Positions 1-4,397 of a DNA stretch of 5,628 nt are shown here, piece after piece. Each line of letters starts with the position of its first letter. The first letter of the stretch is position 1. A program made the translations under genes and the position numbers. The stretch is from Lautropia sp. Lineage in GTDB: Bacteria; Pseudomonadota; Gammaproteobacteria; Burkholderiales; Burkholderiaceae_E. The notes below the pieces were generated by a model. That model was not told the origin of the DNA. It saw only the letters and a program-made list of their open reading frames with translations, and ran no database searches. The stretch spans positions 1 through 5,628 of the forward strand of contig JACCRJ010000046.1 in NCBI GenBank assembly GCA_013813615.1. The letters are read 5' to 3'.

Positions 1-271
1 ATCGATGATGACGCAATTGTTCGCCCTGCGACTGGCGCAGGCTGGCATCTGCACGTACGAAATCCGGCCCGGTATCATCAGGACCGACATGACCCGGCCG
101 GCGGCGGGTAAGTACGACGCGCTCATTGCCGGCGGGGTGGTGCCGATTGCGCGCTGGGGCGAGGCGGAGGATGTCGGCGCAACCGCCGCGACGCTGGCGT
201 CGGGCCGGATGCCTTTCTGCACCGGGCAGGCCTTCCACGTCGACGGGGGCTTGCACATCCAGAAGTTGTGA
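1..271 (+). CDS. SDR-family oxidoreductase, C-terminal part (5' end outside window)
   Basis: This is the last ~89 residues of a short-chain dehydrogenase/reductase, probably a FabG-like NAD(P)(H)-dependent 3-oxoacyl reductase or sugar/alcohol dehydrogenase acting in the cytosol. The reading frame is open from base 2, so the two ATGs at 5 and 8 are internal and not starts. The segment begins just after where the YxxxK catalytic motif would lie, with the helix SMMTQLFALRLA. It continues through the strand and turn IRPGIIRTDMT, which in the family closes over the nicotinamide, then the substrate loop, and ends with the usual TGQAFHVDGG C-terminal signature. The Rossmann fold and the Ser/Tyr/Lys catalytic residues are outside the window, so the substrate is unknown. 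Its TGA stop is separated by one base from the stop of the convergent rhodanese-like gene. Family assignment is firm; specificity is not. Confidence 0.9.
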   Translation, partial: SMMTQLFALRLAQAGICTYEIRPGIIRTDMTRPAAGKYDALIAGGVVPIARWGEAEDVGATAATLASGRMPFCTGQAFHVDGGLHIQKL

Positions 272-272
272 C

Positions 273-806
273 TCAGGCCGGTTGGCTCAGTGCCGGGATC
301 TGCGTGGCGCCCGAGCGCCGGGCCCCGCCGTCCGCGCGCGTCTGCGCGACGGCAGTTGCGGTCGGGCGATCGGTGTGCTCGGGGAGTTCGGCGGGCTGCA
401 CGCTCCGAGTGGCGGCATCACCAAGACACACCTGTGCATCGGAGATGCCGATGCTGCGCAGCGCGCGCAGGGCGACGAATGCATCGACCGCGCGCTGTTC
501 CGCATAGATGATGACCGGCCGTCCGGGCACGATGCCGCCCTGACGCAGCTGGTCTTCGATGACGCAGGCGGGAATCAGGTTGCCGCCGAAGTTGTCCGCC
601 AGCAGCCAGTCCACGCCGCCCAAGGACAGCGCGCCCTCCTCATGGCCCCTCTGGAACTCCTCGGCAGAGCGCACGTCCCAGACCAGCGCTCCCTGCGCTG
701 CCGCCTGCTTCATCTCGTTGCGACCCACAATCAGCACCGGCTCGCTCAAGGCGCCCTGCCAGTAGGAGACGGCGGTGTGGACAATATCGAAACTGAATCC
801 GGACAT
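273..806 (-). CDS. Rhodanese-like domain protein lacking the catalytic cysteine
   Basis: This 177-residue protein has one rhodanese-homology domain (about residues 20-130). Visible hallmarks are the LVWDVRSAEEFQRGH strand and loop (Asp44, Arg46, Glu50, His55), the following EGAL turn and the VIIY strand before the active-site loop. In active sulfurtransferases that strand ends in Cys, usually as YCxxGxR. Here it reads YAEQRA, so Ala102 sits where the persulfide-forming Cys is expected and the loop looks short. The only cysteines are Cys81 and Cys127, outside the loop. It is therefore probably a non-catalytic rhodanese fold with a binding or regulatory role (inference). Residues ~131-177 form a low-complexity Ala/Arg/Pro/Thr tail with no recognisable fold. 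The ATG at 806 is preceded by a GAGG Shine-Dalgarno (817-820). The gene converges on the SDR gene and diverges from the 76-residue ORF. The domain call is firm; the role is unknown. Confidence 0.82.
   Translation of the reverse strand: MSGFSFDIVHTAVSYWQGALSEPVLIVGRNEMKQAAAQGALVWDVRSAEEFQRGHEEGALSLGGVDWLLADNFGGNLIPACVIEDQLRQGGIVPGRPVIIYAEQRAVDAFVALRALRSIGISDAQVCLGDAATRSVQPAELPEHTDRPTATAVAQTRADGGARRSGATQIPALSQPA
327..353. other. GC-rich hairpin in the convergent gene tail
   Basis: GCCGT (327-331) pairs with ACGGC (349-353), and CGCGC (333-337) pairs with GCGCG (344-348). There is a single-base bulge at 332 and a six-base loop. No T-run follows on either strand, so it is not a canonical intrinsic terminator. 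It could slow polymerase or protect 3' ends between the convergent SDR and rhodanese genes, or be a by-product of high GC within the rhodanese tail. Confidence 0.3.
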
Positions 807-848
807 CTTGATTCTTCCTCGTTGTGGCGTTGCCGGCCGTCCCGTGCG

Positions 849-872
849 GAAAACGGCCTGACACCTTCAGGC
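849..872 (-). terminator. Terminator/attenuator-like hairpin in the rhodanese gene leader
   Basis: On the minus strand GCCTGA (867-872) and TCAGGC (856-861) form a perfect 6-bp stem around a 5-nt loop. The stem is followed directly by CGTTTT (850-855). The T-run is short and the stem small, so termination would be weak at best. It lies about 50 nt upstream of the rhodanese-like start codon, where it could act as an attenuator or as a dyad-type operator. No protein or ligand can be named. Confidence 0.3.
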
Positions 873-922
873 TAGGTGGGGGCGATTGCGTTCGGATTTG
901 CCCCGGTTGCGACCCCGGCGAA

Positions 923-928
923 GTTGTA
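923..928 (-). promoter_or_regulatory. Candidate extended -10 for the rhodanese-like gene
   Basis: The minus strand reads TGT followed by TACAAC, which fits an extended -10 element (TGn plus a TATAAT-like hexamer). No good -35 is seen 16-18 nt upstream, as is common for extended -10 promoters. It would give a leader of roughly 110 nt carrying the 849-872 hairpin. This is a prediction from pattern only. Confidence 0.25.
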
Positions 929-973
929 ACAAAAGGTATGCCGGACTGTTGACGGCTGTCCCTAAGCTTTTGA

Positions 974-986
974 AAGTGCAGCACTT
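974..986. promoter_or_regulatory. Perfect 13-bp palindrome, possible operator
   Basis: AAGTGC and GCACTT are exact inverted copies around a single central A. It lies in the divergent intergenic region between the rhodanese-like gene and the 76-residue ORF, about 20 nt downstream of a TTGACG (949-954) that resembles a -35 hexamer. No regulator family can be assigned from this half-site. Confidence 0.3.
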
Positions 987-1005
987 CCACCGCTTCGGCA
1001 AGAGG

Positions 1006-1033
1006 TCAGGAGTTTCCCTGATATCCGATCAGG
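1006..1033 (+). promoter_or_regulatory. Overlapping alternative hairpins / dyads upstream of the 76-residue ORF
   Basis: TCAGG (1006-1010) can pair with CCTGA (1017-1021). The same central arm, extended to CCTGAT (1017-1022), can instead pair with ATCAGG (1028-1033) across a 5-nt loop. The two pairings exclude each other. The region lies 44 nt or more upstream of the GTG start. It could be a two-state RNA leader or a pair of protein-binding dyads; the sequence does not decide between them. Confidence 0.3.
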
Positions 1034-1076
1034 AACGAGCCTTGCTGACGCCAAAGCAACACGGAGGGGGAAGAGC

Positions 1077-1307
1077 GTGGGGAAAATCAGTGTGGACGGT
1101 TACGTCATCGAAGCGGAAGGCGTGCAGCGGGCAGACGGCTGGATGCCGTCGACCACCATCCACGACGACCGTGCCGATGTCGACCGCGACGACGTCACCG
1201 ACGACTATCGGGTGATCGCGCCGGAGAACATCCGTTTCCCGACCCGCCAGGAGGCGATCGATCACGCCGAGGCGCTCGGCCGCATGTGGGTCGCGCAGAA
1301 GAGTTGA
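1077..1307 (+). CDS. Small acidic protein of unknown function, 76 residues
   Basis: I do not recognise this gene with certainty. It starts with GTG at 1077, chosen because a strong purine-rich Shine-Dalgarno (GGAGGGGG, 1063-1070) sits immediately upstream at good spacing. The protein begins with a likely beta-hairpin (KISVDGYVIEAEGVQ), then an acidic, Asp-rich central stretch (HDDRADVDRDDVTDDY, residues ~29-44). It ends with FPTRQEAIDHAEALGRMWV, which looks like an amphipathic helix. There is no signal peptide or membrane segment, so it is probably cytosolic. The layout, a short strand region followed by a helix with an EA..HA..LGR.WV pattern, resembles small DUF proteins common in Betaproteobacteria, but I cannot name the family. 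It stands alone, with the divergent rhodanese gene upstream and a convergent gene remnant downstream. Codon use and composition match coding sequence, so a real gene is likely. Confidence 0.72.
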   Translation: MGKISVDGYVIEAEGVQRADGWMPSTTIHDDRADVDRDDVTDDYRVIAPENIRFPTRQEAIDHAEALGRMWVAQKS

Positions 1308-1324
1308 AGGCTGGGGGCAGAGAG

Positions 1325-1378
1325 TTACTTCATTCCGCAGTCCGGTGCCAGGATCACGTCCTCGGGCGCTACATGCAC
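1325..1378 (-). pseudogene. Remnant of a MetE-like (cobalamin-independent methionine synthase family) C-terminus
   Basis: On the minus strand, in a frame different from the upstream lyase gene, the codons ending at the TAA (1325-1327) read HVAPEDVILAPDCGMK. This closely matches the end of the MetE/UROD-like barrel, where PDCG(L/M)K carries a zinc-ligand Cys (NPDCGLK in MetE). Intact members continue beyond this motif, typically with a YLPR-like stretch. Here a stop follows the Lys, and no related codons appear after it. Upstream codons, toward the lyase stop at 1428, show no clear MetE homology and no start codon with a ribosome binding site. It is therefore read as the scar of a deleted gene and is not expected to be expressed. 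The homology spans only about 16 residues, so chance or a recombination-joined fragment remains possible. Confidence 0.5.
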
Positions 1379-1427
1379 CGACAGGCTCCTAGCCGGTCCT
1401 GCGTTCAGGGATGCGTAAGGCGGCCGA

Positions 1428-2300
1428 TCATGTCGCAGCCAGCTCGAGGATTCGGCGGGCTTTGAGTAGGTGCGGTTTGTCCACCATCCGGCCTTCCATT
1501 TTCACGACACCTGCGCCGGGGTCCGCCTCGTAAGCCGCGACTACCCGCTGGGCCCAGGCGATGTCGGTTGGATTCGGCGACAAGGCCTGGTTGACGATCG
1601 CCACGTGCTTGGGATGGATGACGGCCTTGGCAGTGAAGCCGTCGCGGCGCGCAGCCAGGGTTTCCTCGCGCAGGCCGTCGAGGTCTTCGATGTCCACATA
1701 GACTGTGTCCACCGGCACCACGCCGGCCGACGCGGCTGCGGCAAGGCAGAGGTTGCGGGCGAGCCGGAAAGTCTCCAGGTGACCCCCTGCGTCGCGGTTC
1801 TCGAAAGCCCCCAAAGATGCGGCCAGGTCCTCGGCCCCCCACATCATTCCCCACAGCCGCGGCGTGACACCCTTGAACGTCTGCAATCCGAACAGCGACT
1901 CGGCCGTCTCCGTGGCGATCGGCAGGATGCCGGTTGCACCGCGGGCCTGGCCGCCGGCGCTTTCGAACGCGTCCAGGTAGTGGTCGAGCCGCTGCAACTG
2001 GCTGCCGGAAGCGCACTTCGGCAGCACGATGCCGTCCGGCCGCATCGGCATGACCGCCGCGAGGTCGTCCAGCGACAAGCCGGTTTCGAACGCGTTGATG
2101 CGCACGAACAGGTACTGCCGGCCGCGAGCCTGCAGCATCTGGCGGGTGCAATCGCGCGCCGCCTGCTTCTGGTCGGGCGACACCGAATCCTCCAGGTCCA
2201 GGATCAGCGCGTCCGCCAGCGCCTCCCCTTCGCCTGCACCCGCCCGGTCGAACTTCCGGCGCGAGTCGCCGGGTACGAAGAGCATCGAGCGGATCTTCAT
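1428..2300 (-). CDS. CitE/HpcH-HpaI family CoA-ester lyase
   Basis: This 290-residue protein is a cytosolic Mg2+-dependent lyase of the citrate lyase beta-subunit-like (malyl-CoA/citramalyl-CoA lyase) superfamily. It should cleave a 3-hydroxy-3-carboxyalkyl acyl-CoA into acetyl-CoA (or propionyl-CoA) and an oxoacid, or act as a thioesterase. The TIM-barrel motifs appear in order: SMLFVPGD (5-12), LILDLEDSV (32-40), the CoA/substrate arginine in FVRINA (Arg67), VLPK (Lys95), the metal ligand Glu131 in IATETAE, the second metal ligand Asp158 in WGAEDLA, and IHPKHV (228-233). The C-terminal lid segment GRMVDKPHLLKARRIL is present. The length is normal for stand-alone CitE-like proteins. Its ATG overlaps the stop of the MaoC-type hydratase gene by ATGA, implying translational coupling and consecutive reactions. 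Neither an acyl-carrier subunit (CitD) nor CitF is nearby, so it is not classical citrate lyase. Candidates are (S)-citramalyl-CoA, malyl-CoA, beta-methylmalyl-CoA or HMG-CoA-like substrates. Confidence 0.9.
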   Translation of the reverse strand: MKIRSMLFVPGDSRRKFDRAGAGEGEALADALILDLEDSVSPDQKQAARDCTRQMLQARGRQYLFVRINAFETGLSLDDLAAVMPMRPDGIVLPKCASGSQLQRLDHYLDAFESAGGQARGATGILPIATETAESLFGLQTFKGVTPRLWGMMWGAEDLAASLGAFENRDAGGHLETFRLARNLCLAAAASAGVVPVDTVYVDIEDLDGLREETLAARRDGFTAKAVIHPKHVAIVNQALSPNPTDIAWAQRVVAAYEADPGAGVVKMEGRMVDKPHLLKARRILELAAT

Positions 2301-2752
2301 GCCGCGGCCTTCCTGCGCATCATGGCGGTGCGCCGGCAGATGGCGACGACCTGGTCGTCCTGCTTGGTGCAGGTATGCTCGAACTCGACCAGCCCGACAT
2401 CAGCCCTGGATTTGCTCTCCCGCAGGCTGATGACGGTGGTGTGGGCCTTCAGCGTGTCGCCGTGGAACACCGGTTTCGGAAAGCGGACGTCGCTCATGCC
2501 GAGGTTCGCGACCGTGGTGCCGAGCGTGGTGTCCGAGACCGTCATGCCGATCATGATGCCGAGGGTATAGAGGCTGTTGAAGATCCGCTGTCCCCATTCG
2601 GTCTGCGCGGCGAAATGGGCATCGATGTGCAGCGGCTGGGGGTTCATCGTCATCAGGCTGAACATGGTGTTGTCCATCTCGGTGACGGTGCGCGACAGCG
2701 GGTGGTCGAACGTCTGCCCGACCGAGAATTCCTCGAAATACAAACCTGCCAT
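2297..2752 (-). CDS. MaoC-type hot-dog dehydratase/hydratase
   Basis: This is a 151-residue single hot-dog-fold protein of the MaoC/R-hydratase family, expected to add or remove water at the double bond of an enoyl-CoA in the cytosol. The opening LYFEEFSVGQTFDHPLSRTVTE is typical of the family. The active-site region (33-44) reads LMTMNPQPLHID, with His42 and the flanking Asn37 and Asp44. The canonical motif is GDxNPxHxD; here the catalytic Asp position is Thr35 and two residues are inserted between NP and LH. A NPQPLH pattern is, from memory, usual in MaoC proteins paired with CitE-type lyases. The start at 2752 is chosen because GGAG lies 6 nt upstream of that ATG. An in-frame ATG at 2785 would add 11 residues but has a poor ribosome binding site. 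The gene overlaps the lyase by 4 bp. Likely partners in function are itaconyl-, mesaconyl- or related branched unsaturated CoA esters (inference). Confidence 0.88.
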   Translation of the reverse strand: MAGLYFEEFSVGQTFDHPLSRTVTEMDNTMFSLMTMNPQPLHIDAHFAAQTEWGQRIFNSLYTLGIMIGMTVSDTTLGTTVANLGMSDVRFPKPVFHGDTLKAHTTVISLRESKSRADVGLVEFEHTCTKQDDQVVAICRRTAMMRRKAAA

Positions 2753-2800
2753 GGCCGTCTCCGTTACGTTCGGGGAGTTCAGCATGGATGCCCGCGACGG

Positions 2801-2962
2801 TCAAATCGGCGGCAGCGGTTCGCGGATCGGCGGCGTCCGTGGTCGCGGCGGCTCGCGGATCTCGTCCGGCCGATGCCTTTCCTTGTCCGGCCAGTCGTTG
2901 GCCGGATCGGGCGCGTCAGGATCATCCGGGGAGGGCACGCCGGGAGTCTGGTGGGCAAACAT
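2801..2962 (-). CDS. Small proline/aspartate-rich hypothetical protein, 53 residues
   Basis: This is a 53-codon ORF that fills the gap between ffh and the MaoC gene. Its ATG lies 5 nt after the ffh stop and its TGA is 48 nt before the hydratase start. The product is very rich in Pro, Asp, Glu and Arg. The N-terminal half is acidic (VPSPDDPDAPDPANDWPD), and the C-terminal half carries a repeated REP motif (IREPPRPR then PPIREPLPPI). No signal peptide, membrane helix or cysteine is present, so an extended, disordered peptide is expected. Short Pro/Asp-rich proteins of this look occur as hypothetical genes in many Proteobacteria, but I know no function for them. The Shine-Dalgarno is weak, so expression would depend on coupling to ffh. 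It could be a non-coding spacer that happens to be open. The biased but regular composition argues mildly for a gene. Confidence 0.5.
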   Translation of the reverse strand: MFAHQTPGVPSPDDPDAPDPANDWPDKERHRPDEIREPPRPRTPPIREPLPPI

Positions 2963-2967
2963 CCCGG

Positions 2968-4353
2968 TCAGCGCAGGCCGCCCATCCCACCCATGCCGCC
3001 CATGCCGCCGCCCATCATGCCCTTCATCGATCGCATCATCTTCGCCAGCCCGCCTTTCTGCATCTTCTTCATCATCGCCTGCATCTGCGAGAACTGGTTC
3101 AGGAGGCGGTTGACCTCCTGAACCGGCACGCCCGAGCCGGTAGCGATGCGCCGCTTGCGGCTCGCCTTGATGAGTTCCGGCTTTGACCGCTCCTGCGGCG
3201 TCATCGCATGGATGATGCCCTGCATGCGCCGGATGTCGCGCTCGGCGCGGTCCATGTCGCCCGGGCCCGCCTTGCCCTGCATCTGCGCCGGCAGCTTGTC
3301 CATCAGCGACGACAGGCCACCCATCTTCTTCATCTGGCTGATCTGCTGCAGGAAGTCGTTGAGGTCGAAGCGCGAACCGCCCTTCAGCTTCTCCGCGAGT
3401 CCCCGCGCCGCTTCCTGATCCACGCCGGCCTGGGCCTGCTCCACCAGCGCGACGATGTCGCCCATGCCGAGGATGCGATTCGCCATCCGGTCCGGATGGA
3501 AAACGTCGAGGCCATCGAGCTTTTCGCCGACGCCGACGAACTTGATCGGCTTGCCCGTGATCGACTTGACCGACAGGGCGGCGCCACCGCGGGAGTCGCC
3601 GTCGAGCTTGGTGAGCACCACCCCCGTCAGCGGCAGGGCGTCGTTGAACGCCTTGGCGGTATTCACCGCGTCCTGGCCCTGCATCGCGTCGACGACGAAG
3701 AGCGTTTCCACCGGCTTGAGTACCCGGTGCAGTTCGGCGATCTCGGCCATCATCGCCTGGTCGACACCGAGGCGGCCGGCGGTGTCGACGATCAGCACGT
3801 CGTGGTAGTGGTTCCGCGCCCAGGTGACAGCCGCGCGCGCGATGTCGGCCGGCTTCTGGTCAGGCTGCGACGGGAAGAAATCGGCGCCTGCCTGCCCGGT
3901 TACCGTCTTCAGCTGCTCGATGGCTGCCGGCCGGTAGACGTCGCACGACACCGTCAACACCTTCTTGCGTCGCGTCTCCTTCAGCCAGCGGGCAAGCTTG
4001 CCGACGGTGGTGGTCTTGCCGGCGCCCTGAAGCCCCGCCATGAGGATGATCGCCGGCGGCTGGCTGGCGAGGTCGAGCTCCGCGGTAGTGCCGCCGATCA
4101 GGTCCGCAAGCGACGTGTTCACCACCCCGACCAGCGCCTGGCCCGGCGTCAGCGACTGCAGGACCTCCTGGCCGAGCGCCTTCTCCCGCACGGTCGCGAT
4201 GAACTCGCGTACCACCGGCAGGGCGACGTCGGCTTCCAGCAGGGCGATGCGGATTTCCCGCAGCATCTCCTGCGTGTTGGCTTCCGTCAGGCGGGCCTCG
4301 CCACGCATCGTCTTGACGACCCGCGCGAGTCTCTGGGATAGAGTGTCGAGCAT
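2968..4353 (-). CDS. ffh: Signal recognition particle protein Ffh (SRP54 GTPase)
   Basis: Ffh binds 4.5S RNA and signal sequences emerging from the ribosome. With the receptor FtsY it delivers inner-membrane proteins co-translationally to the Sec translocon. The 461-residue length is normal. An N domain helical bundle (1-~90) precedes the G domain, with P-loop GLQGAGKTT (107-115), DVYRPAA (138-144), DTAGR (190-194), TKLD (248-251) with the DGDSRGGAALS stretch, and the closing GVGEKLDGLDVFHPDRM (274-290). The M domain (about 325-461) has a Met-rich signal-sequence groove, the RNA-binding RRIATGSG helix-turn (401-408), and a Gly/Met tail. The start at 4353 gives the usual MLDTLSQRL N-terminus, with GGAAG upstream. 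The frame stays open further upstream, but that extension would cross the divergent gene and lacks homology. The gene is the first of a minus-strand cluster and diverges from the YpjD-like gene across 44 bp. Confidence 0.98.
   Translation of the reverse strand: MLDTLSQRLARVVKTMRGEARLTEANTQEMLREIRIALLEADVALPVVREFIATVREKALGQEVLQSLTPGQALVGVVNTSLADLIGGTTAELDLASQPPAIILMAGLQGAGKTTTVGKLARWLKETRRKKVLTVSCDVYRPAAIEQLKTVTGQAGADFFPSQPDQKPADIARAAVTWARNHYHDVLIVDTAGRLGVDQAMMAEIAELHRVLKPVETLFVVDAMQGQDAVNTAKAFNDALPLTGVVLTKLDGDSRGGAALSVKSITGKPIKFVGVGEKLDGLDVFHPDRMANRILGMGDIVALVEQAQAGVDQEAARGLAEKLKGGSRFDLNDFLQQISQMKKMGGLSSLMDKLPAQMQGKAGPGDMDRAERDIRRMQGIIHAMTPQERSKPELIKASRKRRIATGSGVPVQEVNRLLNQFSQMQAMMKKMQKGGLAKMMRSMKGMMGGGMGGMGGMGGLR
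2977..3003 (-). repeat. 9-bp tandem repeat coding the Gly-Gly-Met tail of Ffh
   Basis: Three consecutive 9-bp units each encode Gly-Gly-Met, giving the C-terminal MGGMGGMGG tail. One unit is slightly diverged (GGG/GGT in place of GGC codons). Such tails vary in length between Ffh homologues, which fits slippage-driven change without functional loss. Confidence 0.7.
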
Positions 4354-4385
4354 GTTTTGCTTCCGTATTCCGCGGCGCCGCAGGG

Positions 4386-4391
4386 TAAACT
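4386..4391 (+). promoter_or_regulatory. Candidate -10 hexamer for the ypjD operon (near-leaderless)
   Basis: TAAACT at 4386-4391 resembles a -10 box and would place transcription start at about the GTG codon (4398). No ATG or strong Shine-Dalgarno precedes that GTG; only CAGGG sits 12 nt upstream. A recognisable -35 at 16-18 nt is missing. If used, the transcript would be leaderless or nearly so. Confidence 0.3.
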
Positions 4392-4397
4392 GCTCGC

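Noticed and set aside
126..875. 249-codon open frame on the plus strand across the SDR end and the rhodanese gene
   Set aside because: It is a Arg/Ala-rich shadow frame spanning two supported genes and their intergenic region.
901..918. Direct repeat CCCCGG-N6-CCCCGG
   Set aside because: The 6-bp units are all G and C in GC-rich DNA. It is likely chance, with no third copy or flanking similarity.
949..977. TTGACG as the -35 of a sigma-70 promoter for the 76-residue ORF
   Set aside because: The -35 match is good but no acceptable -10 lies 16-18 nt downstream (GAAAGT or TGAAAG), so no promoter is called.
1470..2570. 366-codon open frame on the plus strand opposite the lyase and hydratase genes
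   Set aside because: It is the antisense shadow of two clearly homologous minus-strand genes in GC-rich DNA. The translation has no recognisable domain and is rich in His/Arg/Gln.
3208..4341. 377-codon open frame on the plus strand opposite ffh
   Set aside because: It is an antisense shadow of the highly conserved ffh gene, with no domain or start signal.
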